A stretch of DNA of 32,625 bases. Origin: a virus. This document shows, in pieces, positions 21,158 to 28,967 of this stretch (within the stretch, counting starts at the first letter, position 1; each line of letters opens with the position of its first letter). The stretch covers positions 1 to 32,625 of the IMG/VR virus record IMGVR_UViG_3300042991_001152; one strand, 5' to 3'. The notes under the pieces are model-generated. The model saw only the letters and a list, made by a program, of their open reading frames with translations, had not been told where the DNA came from and ran no database searches. Position numbers and translations under genes: made by a program.

Positions 21158-21973
21158 TCAGTCTACGTCGTCGATGACCGTGCCCACGTCCGACATCAGG
21201 TCGTCGTACAGGTCGCCCCCGGAGCGGACCACGCCCACAGAGCGCGTAGCGAGGCGGCGGCTCGGGCGTGAGGCTCGGACGGCCTTTCCGGCGCGGAGCT
21301 CCCCACGGAGCCCCTGGAGTTCCGTCATGAGGTCGTCGAGGGACGTCTGCCCCTCGACGCCTCGGAGCACCTTGTCCAGGTCGATCCTGTCCGACTCGGT
21401 CAGCGCCCGGCGGATGGACAGGAGGTCGTCCTTCACGGACCGCGGAACCGAGCCGTCCTTGAGCAAGGCCTTCGGGTCGGCGCCTACCGCACAGCACGAC
21501 AGCTCGAGGAGCTGCGACTCGGTGATCACGACTCCCCAGGGCCCGAGCCCCATGCTCGCGCGGTCCTCGTCGCTCGGCTTCTCCCACGCCTTCACGACGA
21601 AGCCGACCGACACCGCCCGGAGGAAACCGGACAAATAGGCTCGGTAAGCCTTCGGCCCGATCTCGTTCACGTCCTCGGGGCAGAACTCGACGTCCATCTC
21701 GAGCCGCGGCTCGTCGTCGTCGAGGACGACTCGCTGCTCCGTGGAGCGTCCGATCGGCAGGTCCCACGCGTTGTGACACCACAGGACGACGGGGTTCGTC
21801 CGGTAGAGGTCGAGCCCGTCCTCCCACGCGCTCGCCCTGACGACGTCCCCGTCCCAGGCCACGACCTCGGTCGAGGCGACGAAGGTGAGGGTGCGCTCGG
21901 CGCCCTCGACGACGCGCACGCGGCAGGGAAGCGCCCTGTCGAGTCGGTCGCCCACCTTCAGGTCTCGCGCCAC
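21158..21973 (-). CDS. Prohead protease (HK97 family, peptidase U35)
   Basis: A 271-residue protein. The typical opening after the first strand is FVASTEVVAWDGDVVRASAW, then NPVVLWCHNAWDLPIGRS with the probable catalytic His, and GFLRAVSVGFVV with the probable catalytic Ser. The C-terminal ~100 residues are charged and helical and may act as a scaffold-like extension. GTG at 21973 has GGAGGTGTGAC upstream. It lies between portal and capsid genes, the usual place. Confidence 0.88.
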   Translation of the reverse strand: MARDLKVGDRLDRALPCRVRVVEGAERTLTFVASTEVVAWDGDVVRASAWEDGLDLYRTNPVVLWCHNAWDLPIGRSTEQRVVLDDDEPRLEMDVEFCPEDVNEIGPKAYRAYLSGFLRAVSVGFVVKAWEKPSDEDRASMGLGPWGVVITESQLLELSCCAVGADPKALLKDGSVPRSVKDDLLSIRRALTESDRIDLDKVLRGVEGQTSLDDLMTELQGLRGELRAGKAVRASRPSRRLATRSVGVVRSGGDLYDDLMSDVGTVIDDVD

Positions 21974-21974
21974 G

Positions 21975-24140
21975 TCACACCTCCGGCAGCGCTTCGCAGC
22001 GGCAGTTGATGACGTTCCCCGGCTCTCCGTCAGGGTCGTGGGGCCTCAGGAGCCCGTTGGAGAACCTCGTCCCGATGTCCACGATCTCGTCGTCGATCCC
22101 GTGGTCGAAGCCTCCGTCGGCCGCCGTGCGGACCTCGTCGTCGCCTGCCGACAGCCACGAGTGCTTCGTGATCCCCTCGGCCTTCATCGCCTCGCTCTTC
22201 ACGGCGTTCGCCGCCGCGGCCGTCTCCGTCCGCGCGATCGTCAGCGCCCGGGACGAGGCCACGTTGAACGCCAGGCGGATCCGCTCCTGGAGGGCGGTCA
22301 GGTTCTCGTTCGCCGACAACCCCTCCATCAGGGTCCGCTTGACCCCGTCCTGGACGGTCGCGACGACCTTGACCTTCCGGGCGCCCTGCTCCTCGAGCAC
22401 CTGGAGCACGGCGGGGTGCTCCATGCTCACGACGTCGAGGCCGCCGAGCTGACTGTTGAGCCGGTCGATCACTGACTTCGCGGCCGTCTTCTCGGCTGGC
22501 GCGGTGCGACTCACGAGCAGCTCGTGCCAGCGCTGGCGCTGCTCGGCGAGCCAGCCCGTCACCGTCTCGTCCGACAGGACGCGCACGGACCGTCCGACTC
22601 CCTCGTCCTCGATGAACCGGAGCACCTCGCGGCGGACGCGCCGCATCCAGCCACGGACGAGCGGCGTCATGCGTCGTTCCCCCGGCCGGACGACGGTCGA
22701 GACGAACGAACGCCACACGGCCTCGCGCTCGGCGGCGCGCCGGACCACGAGGAGCGTAGGAACCGCACGGGCCTCCTCGTCCTCCATGTCCTCGGCGGGC
22801 TCCTCCTCCGGCTCCTCGTCCTCCATGTCGTCAACGGGCGCTTTGGCGGGCGGAGCCTCGGGTTCCTCCTCGTCGAGCCCCTCCGCCACGGCCAACGGCT
22901 GGAGAGAGAACGGCACGAGCGGCACGTCCCCGAGCCCGTCCGTCCCGAGGTCGAAGCCCAACTCGTACCGGCGGTTCAGCTCGTTGCGCGGAACCCCGAG
23001 GTCCCGTGCGCGAGCGGCGTTCGCGAGCCGGTCCGCCTGCTCCTCCTGGAGCGCCTCGACGGACGACAGGTCGTGCCGACACCACAGGCCCGCACGACCG
23101 AAGAGCCTCGACGTGAGTACGTCGGCCACGAGGAGGAGCTGGGGGATCAGCGTCCCCTGCCACGCCTGCTTGGCCACCGTCCTGGCCGACTCCTTGGAAT
23201 GCAGAGTCTCCGTGTCCCCGAGCCACATCATCGGGACCCCGAAGACCGCGGCGATCTCGTCCTTGGACCACCTTCGTTGCTCCAGGTAGCCCATGTCCTT
23301 CGGGGAGAGGGACGCGGCCTCCCACTTCGCGCCCTTGCCGAGGACGGCCGGCCCGCCCGCCTTGTCCGGGCCACCGTAGCGGTCGACCCAGAGCTTGCGG
23401 ATCGCGTTGGCCTGGTCGGGCGTGATCTCCTCGGCGACCGAGACCACGCCTCCGGGGGTCGCGTCGTTGTCGAGGAGCCCCTCGTTCCATCGGGCGCTCT
23501 TGTCGTCCGTCCTGACGGCGCGGCCCGCCGGGTCCAGGAGCGACAGCCCGCGGTTGGGCCGGTCCGGGTCCACGCGCCTCACGTCCACGACCTGCCACGT
23601 CTCGAGGTCCGTGTACTGGCCCGTGCGGAGCCGGAGCCTCCAGCCTAGGAGACGGCCCTCGGTGTCCTCCCTCGGCTCGACGCACCGCGCCGGCCACGGC
23701 AGTATCTCGACCGGGACGCTCGTCGGCGAGGCCAGCGGCCCCACGCGGTCGTGGAGCACGCAGTAGGCCCCGCCGAGGTGGTACCAGTGCCAGACCAGAG
23801 ACCACCACTGGCGGCGCGTGAGGTGCTCCGCTGGCCTCTCCATCAGCGTCGCCCATGGCCCGCTCTCCACGGGGCGAGGGTCCGCGAGCGGCCCGGTGAA
23901 GAGCCTGAGGGGGACCGAGGCGAGCTGGTCGGTGAGGGCCGTCAGCGCGCGGAACACCCACGGGTGCTCGCGGTAGGGGTCCTGGAGGCCCCCGCCGAGC
24001 GCGGCCCGCAGGCGCGAGGAGAGGAAGAACGTCTCGTCACGAGGCGGGGAGGCGCGCGTCTGGGCGCCCCTGAACGGGAGTCCGAGCACCCGGCGGCGCC
24101 GGCGGCGGCGGTTGCTCATCTGAGCGGTGGGGACGGTCAC
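21975..24140 (-). CDS. Portal protein fused to a MuF-like domain
   Basis: A 721-residue protein. Residues ~40-440 match HK97-type portals: EHPWVFRALTALTDQLASVP, WHWYHLGGAYCVL, DPAGRAVRTDDKSARWNEGL, GYLEQRRWSKDEIAAVFGVP. A highly acidic linker (near 465-500, PVDDMEDEEPEEEPAEDMED) leads to a second half with the SPP1 gp7/MuF signature: SRALTIARTETAAAANAVKS and, at the end, GNVINCRCEAL. In many phages these are two genes. The start is uncertain: GTG at 24140 and ATG at 24119 both lack an SD, unusual here, and the region upstream looks rearranged. Confidence 0.85.
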   Translation of the reverse strand: MTVPTAQMSNRRRRRRRVLGLPFRGAQTRASPPRDETFFLSSRLRAALGGGLQDPYREHPWVFRALTALTDQLASVPLRLFTGPLADPRPVESGPWATLMERPAEHLTRRQWWSLVWHWYHLGGAYCVLHDRVGPLASPTSVPVEILPWPARCVEPREDTEGRLLGWRLRLRTGQYTDLETWQVVDVRRVDPDRPNRGLSLLDPAGRAVRTDDKSARWNEGLLDNDATPGGVVSVAEEITPDQANAIRKLWVDRYGGPDKAGGPAVLGKGAKWEAASLSPKDMGYLEQRRWSKDEIAAVFGVPMMWLGDTETLHSKESARTVAKQAWQGTLIPQLLLVADVLTSRLFGRAGLWCRHDLSSVEALQEEQADRLANAARARDLGVPRNELNRRYELGFDLGTDGLGDVPLVPFSLQPLAVAEGLDEEEPEAPPAKAPVDDMEDEEPEEEPAEDMEDEEARAVPTLLVVRRAAEREAVWRSFVSTVVRPGERRMTPLVRGWMRRVRREVLRFIEDEGVGRSVRVLSDETVTGWLAEQRQRWHELLVSRTAPAEKTAAKSVIDRLNSQLGGLDVVSMEHPAVLQVLEEQGARKVKVVATVQDGVKRTLMEGLSANENLTALQERIRLAFNVASSRALTIARTETAAAANAVKSEAMKAEGITKHSWLSAGDDEVRTAADGGFDHGIDDEIVDIGTRFSNGLLRPHDPDGEPGNVINCRCEALPEV

Positions 24141-24311
24141 GTGCGGAAGCGCGAACCAGCAAACGCCCTACCACACGGGCTGGACGGAAGCGAACCCTCA
24201 GTGTGGAGGTGTCCCGATGAGACTGCTCGCCGCCTGCCTGATCGCCCTCCTCGCCGCCGGTGGTAGTCACTCCGGTATCCCGGCGAATAACACTCTGCCC
24301 ATGTCGTCACC
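24141..24311. other. Anomalous intergenic segment between terminase and portal
   Basis: This 171-bp gap is the longest in the structural operon and includes an AT-richer stretch near 24267-24297. The minus strand shows only a terminal 11-codon ORF (MGRVLFAGIPE) with the duplicated tail-tube SD, followed by a GTGA-coupled frame of poor codon quality. The plus strand shows a better start (see 24217). Missing SD sites in front of portal add to the impression of a rearrangement. Confidence 0.45.
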
Positions 24312-24360
24312 TCACAGGAACACCTGCGGTTCAGTCCGTCCTGACTCCTGCGCCGCGTAG
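24217..24360 (+). CDS. Possible small secreted/lipoprotein-like peptide on the plus strand
   Basis: GGAGGTGTCCCG precedes ATG at 24217 on the plus strand. The 47-residue frame starts MRLLAACLIALLAAGG, like a signal peptide; LLAAC resembles a lipobox but lies too near the N-terminus to be standard. Codons are G+C-rich at third positions only for the first 14 or so, after which quality falls and the 3' end is antisense to the terminase gene. An upstream plus frame ends in TGA overlapping this ATG (CGATGAG). It may be the 5' end of a gene carried in on a flipped or foreign fragment. Confidence 0.3.
   Translation: MRLLAACLIALLAAGGSHSGIPANNTLPMSSPHRNTCGSVRPDSCAA
24298..24315. repeat. 18-bp repeat of the tail-tube start region
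   Basis: Partner of 16918-16935. On the minus strand it runs from the TGA of terL through GAGGTGACGAC to an ATG-GG that opens the 11-codon ORF MGRVLFAGIPE. Confidence 0.6.
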
Positions 24361-25754
24361 GAGACGGTGTCGACCACGTCGTCGTGCGCCCCCGTCGGGA
24401 ACGAGAGCAGTTCCCCCTCGAGCACGTCGAGCCACGGCGCTCCCGACCGGTGGTAGACCATCCCGTTCTCGTACAGGACGGCCGCCGCGAGGGCTCGCTG
24501 GACCTTGCCCCGGTCCCCCGGCTCCAGCGCCCTCATCGGCTTCCCGGCGCGCATGGCCGCCTGGATGAGGCCGTGACCAGATGCCCGCCGCTCGACTCCC
24601 TGCCACGCCAGAGCCGGCCAGCGCGACCGCTGCGCCAGGAGGAACGGCAACTGGTCCGGCACCTCGAGACGCACCCGCGGCCACGGCTGGACGTCGAGCA
24701 CGAGGAGCTCGTGTCCGGGCGTCGCGGCGAACGTCGAGCAGACGGTGAAGTCGCTCGTGGTCTTGTCCTCGAGCGCCGTGTCCGCGGTCTGGAAGACGAC
24801 GCACCTCGCACGGGGGACGCGTCGCGTCGAGCCGTCCGGCTGCGAGAGCTCGTAGGCGTCCTCGTGCTCGCGGAAGTACCGGAAGAGGCGGCGCTTGAAG
24901 ACGGCGCCTCCGGCTGGGCTCGGCCGCTGCTGATATTGCGACGCCCAGTTGTACGAGCCGAGACTCCGCCTCAGGACGTCGAGCGCCTCGACGTCGTAAC
25001 GCTCCGGCCAGAGCGCCTCTCCCTGGGCACGGCCGAGGACGTCCCCTTCCTCGGCGACCGCCGGCATGTTCACCAGCTCCCACGGCTCGCCGCTGTCCTC
25101 GGAGAGGAGACGCCCCACGAGGTCGTCCTCACGCCAGCGCTGCATGACGACGACGACGGAACCTCGCGGCTCGAGGCGTGTCCGCGCCGTCGAGCGCCAC
25201 CACTCCCAGAGCCTCGCCCGGAACGCCTCGCTCTCGGCCTCGTCGCGGTCCTTGTGCGGGTCGTCCACGACGAGGAGGTCCGCGCCGCGTCCGGTGAACG
25301 GCCCCTCGACGCCCACGGCGAGCATGCCTCCCCCGGCGGTCGTGTCCCACCGGTGGGCCGCGGACGAGTCGGAGCGGACACGGAGCCCCGGCAGCACGGA
25401 GGAGTGCTCCTCGACGACGTTGCGCACCTTGCGTCCCCACGAGGCGGCGAAGTCGCCGCTGTGCCCCACGAGGGCCACGCGCGACCACGCCCGGAGCGCC
25501 AGTAGCCACACGGGCAGGAACACGGACACCAACTCGGACTTGCCATGTCGCGGAGGCATGCAGACTATGAGCCTCCCGTTTCCCGCGAGAACCCGCTCAC
25601 GGAGCAGACGGGACACGAACAGGAGATGCCGCGCCGGCCTCCAGCGGCCCCGGGAGAGCGCGAGCGCCGTCGCCGCGGGGCCCGGGTAGCAGAGCGCGAG
25701 CGGCTCGCTCCGCGTGAGCTCTCTCGAGCGCTTCGGCGATGTCCGGGTTTTCAC
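24312..25754 (-). CDS. terL: Terminase large subunit
   Basis: A 480-residue packaging motor. The ATPase half has the Walker A-like PPRHGKSE (residues 67-74), a Walker B with LLVVDDP (D164/D165) and a coupling motif near VVVMQRWREDD. The C-terminal nuclease half has D325 in VVFQTADTA, the strand LLVLDVQPW, and HDDVVD (D458, D459, D462). GTG at 25754 has GGAG seven bases upstream and overlaps terS by 158 bases. A later GTG at 25616 would shorten the overlap but cut into the conserved lead (W-R-P-A-R-H-L). It translocates DNA into proheads and cuts concatemers. Confidence 0.9.
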   Translation of the reverse strand: MKTRTSPKRSRELTRSEPLALCYPGPAATALALSRGRWRPARHLLFVSRLLRERVLAGNGRLIVCMPPRHGKSELVSVFLPVWLLALRAWSRVALVGHSGDFAASWGRKVRNVVEEHSSVLPGLRVRSDSSAAHRWDTTAGGGMLAVGVEGPFTGRGADLLVVDDPHKDRDEAESEAFRARLWEWWRSTARTRLEPRGSVVVVMQRWREDDLVGRLLSEDSGEPWELVNMPAVAEEGDVLGRAQGEALWPERYDVEALDVLRRSLGSYNWASQYQQRPSPAGGAVFKRRLFRYFREHEDAYELSQPDGSTRRVPRARCVVFQTADTALEDKTTSDFTVCSTFAATPGHELLVLDVQPWPRVRLEVPDQLPFLLAQRSRWPALAWQGVERRASGHGLIQAAMRAGKPMRALEPGDRGKVQRALAAAVLYENGMVYHRSGAPWLDVLEGELLSFPTGAHDDVVDTVSYAAQESGRTEPQVFL

Positions 25755-26151
25755 GCAGCAGCTCCGCAGCCGAGTCGTCCATCACCACGAGGGCCTGGAC
25801 CGACACGGACACCGAGGGGGGGGCGATCATGCCGTTGACTCTGGCGAGGAGGCCGAGGGCTTGGATGGCCTCGCCGCGCTTGCCTGCGGCCTCGGCTTGA
25901 CGCGCGAGGCGCTCTAGATTGCGTCGGACTCGCGCCCGGGCCCGCTCGCTGTGCCGCGAGTCCTCCACCTGCCAGAGCCGGTAGATCCGGGCGACGTCCG
26001 AGTAGACCGTACGAGCCGAGACGTCGAAGGTCTTGCGGACTTCTCGGGCCACACTGACGACGCCCATTCCTCTCAGGACGAGCCGCTCGACGAGGGCCCG
26101 ACGCTCCCTCCGGAGGGCGGCCGGGACATGCTTGAAGCCTGGTGAAGTCAC
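25597..26151 (-). CDS. terS: Probable terminase small subunit
   Basis: A 184-residue protein with an N-terminal HTH (LVLRGMGVVSVAREVRKTF, DVSARTVYSDVARIYRLW), a charged central helical region (RRNLERLARQAEAAGKRGEA, IQALGLLARVNGMI) for oligomerisation, and a Pro-rich tail. DNA recognition plus helical oligomerisation and the position in front of terL fit TerS; sequence identity to a named family is not claimed. GTG at 26151 overlaps the upstream stop (GTGA). Its last 50 codons also encode the N-terminus of TerL in another frame. Confidence 0.65.
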   Translation of the reverse strand: MTSPGFKHVPAALRRERRALVERLVLRGMGVVSVAREVRKTFDVSARTVYSDVARIYRLWQVEDSRHSERARARVRRNLERLARQAEAAGKRGEAIQALGLLARVNGMIAPPSVSVSVQALVVMDDSAAELLRENPDIAEALERAHAERAARALLPGPRGDGARALPGPLEAGAASPVRVPSAP

Positions 26152-26483
26152 GCCGTCTCCGTCCCGCAACGGTCCTGCCCGGTGAGGAGTCGCGCATGGC
26201 CGTCCACGGTCGCCTGGAGCGAGCGGACCCACGTGGCGAGGCCGTGGAGGGAGGGGTCCCCGGAGGCGCCGGCGAGGGCCCGGACGACCTGCTCCAGGCG
26301 CTCGACCCGGGCGAGGAGGCCGGGGGACGGTGCGGGTGTCGCGACGACACAGGCCACGACCTCGCCTCGCTTCCTCCGCCATTGCGGGTAGGGGGTCCCC
26401 TGTCGACACCGTTGGCACCGCTTGGCCCTGGCGTGCTCGCCCTCCATGGGGGAGCCGCAGGCGACGCAGGGGGCCCGCGTCAC
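26148..26483 (-). CDS. Zinc-ribbon plus helical protein, 111 aa
   Basis: The protein starts VTRAPCVACGSPMEGEHARA with C6-x2-C9 and continues to C23-x2-C26 (KRCQRCRQG), a four-Cys zinc ribbon. The C-terminal half is helical (LLARVERLEQVVRALAGASG). A GTG doublet occurs at 26486/26483; the second overlaps the previous stop. It precedes terS. A DNA-binding or packaging-linked role is possible but unsupported beyond position. Confidence 0.55.
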   Translation of the reverse strand: MTRAPCVACGSPMEGEHARAKRCQRCRQGTPYPQWRRKRGEVVACVVATPAPSPGLLARVERLEQVVRALAGASGDPSLHGLATWVRSLQATVDGHARLLTGQDRCGTETA

Positions 26484-26701
26484 CACCGCTGGGGCTCCCG
26501 TCCCACGAGGCGGTCGGCCGCTCGGGCGAGCCGGTCCTCGGTCGCCTCGAGGGCCTCGCGGACGTCTGCGGGCTCGAGCTGCGTCTCGGGGTCGAGGGCG
26601 ACCTGTCCCCGGAGCCATGCGTCGGCGGCGGCGACGAGGGAGCAGACGTGGCGGCCGGGGAGGGCGACGCGCCAGGGGAGGGGACGCGGGAGGTCTCTCA
26701 C
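26480..26701 (-). CDS. Hypothetical helical protein, 73 aa
   Basis: A 73-residue protein starting VRDLPRPLPWRVALPGRHVC. The C-terminal half is a charged helix (PADVREALEATEDRLARAAD). GTG at 26701 overlaps the stop of the DnaB-N/RecA gene (GTGA). No family is recognised. Confidence 0.55.
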   Translation of the reverse strand: MRDLPRPLPWRVALPGRHVCSLVAAADAWLRGQVALDPETQLEPADVREALEATEDRLARAADRLVGREPQRW

Positions 26702-28764
26702 GGGGTCTCCTTCTCGGGCGCGGTCAATGCGCAGGGGGCGCAGAGGTAGGCGAGCGAGTCGTCGGGGAGCACGCGGGTGCAGCGACGGCAGAGCCGTTGG
26801 GGGGTCCCTGCCGGCTGGGTGGTCCCGTCGCCGGGACCCTGAAACTGCCCGGCGAGGCTTTTCAGGGGGGTCCGGCGGACTCCTCCCGTAAGGGGGGGTC
26901 CGGACCCCCCGTCAGCCTCGCCCCGTCCGGACCCCCCTCCGGACCCCCCGGGACCCCCCTGTGACTCGGATGTGTGGTAGAGGTAGGGGTTACCGGCGAC
27001 GCCGAGCCCCGTCCGGACGACCTTCGCTTGGGTGACGAGACGGGGCACGAGGTTGCGGACGTCGCGGGTGCGCTTGCCCACGCCGTCGGCGATCTCGTCT
27101 CGGCGATGGGGTCCTGGGTTGGCGTCGAGCCAGGCGAGGACGGCCTCCTCGACGTCCTTACGCTCGACGACGCCGGCGTCGCCGACGAGGTCGAAGCGGT
27201 CGGGCTCGTGGTAGGCGTCGCGGTCGACCAGTTCGACGAGGAAGTCCTTGACGCCGGCGAAGCGAGATTCCATGTGGACGAGGCGGCGGTTCTCCGGGGA
27301 GTCGGGCTGGCGACGGAGCTCGAGGGTGGCCTCGACGGTGCCGGCGAAGGCGGAGGAACCTCGGGCGAGCATGCCGCCCTCGACGTCGGTGCGCTTGGAG
27401 GGGTGGTGGACGAGGACGACGGCGAGGCCGGCGTCGGCGGCGGCCTGGAGGGGGCGGAGCTTCTGGACGACGCAGGCGGCGTCGTTCTCCTCCTGGGCCT
27501 CGAGGTCGGCCCAGAAGCCGAAGGTGTCCACGAGGAGGATCCTGGCGCTCTGCTCCTTGGCGCGTCGGACGGCCTCGCGCGTGAGCGCGGCGAGGTCCGG
27601 AGGGCCCCTGAGGGCACTCCTGGGGACGATGCAGGGGACGGCGCCGTCGAGGCGAAAGCGCGCGAGACGGTCCGCGAGGTCGTGGTCTCCGTCCTCGGCG
27701 AGGACCAGGGCGCGTGTCTTCGGGACACAGTGGCCGAGGAACATGGAGCCGTGGTGGGCGGCGGCGAGGAGTCCCCAGGCGAAGGTGGACTTCCCCGCCT
27801 TTTTCGCGGTCCCGATGAGGAGGACGAGGGACGCGAAGGGGACGACGCCGGGGACGAGCCACTCGCGGGGGTCGCGTTCGGATGCGTCGGCCATGACGGT
27901 GAAGCTCCTCCAGAGGGACGTACGCGTGCCTGACGAGTCGCCGAGTGAGACGAGACGGGTGACGGCGTCCTCGGCCCAGTCGTCGGCGTGGCCGGGGTCG
28001 GTCTCGACGGCGTGGACGAGCTCGAGGCCGACGGCTCTCGTCTGCCGCCTGCGCCAGGCGCGGACGACGGCCTCGGCGTAGAGGCGGGCGTTGACGGGGC
28101 TCGGGGCGTAGGCGACGAGCGCGGGGAGGTCGGGGACGCGCTGGAGGTCGCCTCGCTCGGCGAGGCGGCGTCCGACGAGGACGGGGTCGGATGTGCCGGT
28201 GTCCTCGAGGACGTCGAGGATCGCGCGGTAGACGAGGGCGTGGCCGGTTGAGGCGAACATCTCGGTGGTGAGGACGTCGAGGACGTCCCGGACGGCCTGC
28301 TCGGACCGGAGGCAGGAGGAGAGTACGGCCTGCTCGGGGTCGAGGAGGGGCTCGGGCTCCGGGACGGCCTTGCCGTTGCCGCCGGGAGGGGCCTCCTGAG
28401 GCGCTACGGCCTCTCCCGGCGCCTCGGGCTCCCCGGGAGGCTCCTCGGCCACGGGAGGAGGGGAGGACGCGCTGGCGGCCCACGGGGAGGCCGCGGCGAC
28501 GACTTCCCGGAGTCGCTCCACGGGGCGGTCCTGTCCGGCGAGCCACGCCGGGACGGGCGCCGGGAGGAGGACGACGGAGCGCTCGGCGGCGCTGGAGAGC
28601 ACGCCGGCGAGGGCGTCGGCCCAGGGGCCGTCGTCCGGCCCCCCGAGGAGGGTGACCCGGCAGCCGGAGGCGACGACGGGGGGGACGGTGGCCTGGAGGC
28701 CGACGGAGGCGAGGGCCTCCTGGTCCTCGGTGCGGGGGACGACGAGGAGGAAGGGGGCGCTCAC
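26698..28764 (-). CDS. Replicative helicase-like protein: DnaB-N-like plus RecA-fold ATPase
   Basis: A 688-residue protein with several regions. Residues 1-90 form an alpha/beta segment (SGCRVTLLGGPDDGPWADAL) that could be Toprim-like; 90-138 are Pro/Glu-rich linker. Residues ~141-240 match the DnaB N-terminal helical domain (LDPEQAVLSSCLRSEQAVRD, HALVYRAILDVLEDTG). The RecA-fold has Walker A GTAKKAGKST (318-327), Walker B ILLVDT (409-414) and HHPSK (453-457), a style seen in RepA/AAA_25 ATPases. A winged-helix-like part follows, then a Gly-rich linker and a four-Cys zinc finger (C659, C662, C675, C678). It probably unwinds DNA and may recruit a primase or origin. GTG at 28764 overlaps the upstream stop. 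Confidence 0.75.
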   Translation of the reverse strand: MSAPFLLVVPRTEDQEALASVGLQATVPPVVASGCRVTLLGGPDDGPWADALAGVLSSAAERSVVLLPAPVPAWLAGQDRPVERLREVVAAASPWAASASSPPPVAEEPPGEPEAPGEAVAPQEAPPGGNGKAVPEPEPLLDPEQAVLSSCLRSEQAVRDVLDVLTTEMFASTGHALVYRAILDVLEDTGTSDPVLVGRRLAERGDLQRVPDLPALVAYAPSPVNARLYAEAVVRAWRRRQTRAVGLELVHAVETDPGHADDWAEDAVTRLVSLGDSSGTRTSLWRSFTVMADASERDPREWLVPGVVPFASLVLLIGTAKKAGKSTFAWGLLAAAHHGSMFLGHCVPKTRALVLAEDGDHDLADRLARFRLDGAVPCIVPRSALRGPPDLAALTREAVRRAKEQSARILLVDTFGFWADLEAQEENDAACVVQKLRPLQAAADAGLAVVLVHHPSKRTDVEGGMLARGSSAFAGTVEATLELRRQPDSPENRRLVHMESRFAGVKDFLVELVDRDAYHEPDRFDLVGDAGVVERKDVEEAVLAWLDANPGPHRRDEIADGVGKRTRDVRNLVPRLVTQAKVVRTGLGVAGNPYLYHTSESQGGPGGSGGGSGRGEADGGSGPPLTGGVRRTPLKSLAGQFQGPGDGTTQPAGTPQRLCRRCTRVLPDDSLAYLCAPCALTAPEKETP
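26865..26960. repeat. Cluster of GGGGGGTCCGGA repeats with an 18-bp palindrome
   Basis: The 11-mer GGGGGGTCCGG occurs at 26865 and 26893, and its complement at 26900-26910, 26927-26937 and 26939-26949, with a variant at 26950-26959. The copies at 26893-26910 form the perfect palindrome GGGGGGTCCGGACCCCCC. The DNA codes for the Gly-rich linker of the helicase-like gene, which alone would not demand such symmetry. An iteron-like origin or a protein-binding site inside the gene is a possible reading. Confidence 0.55.
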
Positions 28765-28967
28765 GCGCGCTCGAAGAGTCTCCCCTGCCCGGTGGCGGCG
28801 TCACGGACGAGCTGGCGGAGCAGGACGGTGACGCGCGCCTGCTCCTTCCGCACGTCCTTGGCCTGCTCCTTGAGCCCGGCCATGCGCTCGTCGAGCTTGG
28901 CGAGTTCGGTCTCCAGTGCGGCGGCCTCGCTGAGGACTGCGCTCGCGTCGATCTCCTCGGGGGTCAC
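28761..28967 (-). CDS. Small coiled-coil protein, 68 aa
   Basis: A 68-residue protein starting VTPEEIDASAVLSEAAALET, then LAKLDERMAGLKEQAKDVRK, with heptad-like spacing over about 45 residues. GTG at 28967 overlaps the upstream stop (GTGA) and its stop overlaps the helicase-like gene. No family is recognised; it may be a partner of its neighbour. Confidence 0.55.
   Translation of the reverse strand: MTPEEIDASAVLSEAAALETELAKLDERMAGLKEQAKDVRKEQARVTVLLRQLVRDAATGQGRLFERA

Noticed and set aside
24037-24270. Minus-strand 77-codon ORF between terL and portal.
   Set aside because: GTGA-coupled to an 11-codon ORF, but codon quality is poor, no fold is visible and it overlaps the portal 5' end by about 100 bases.
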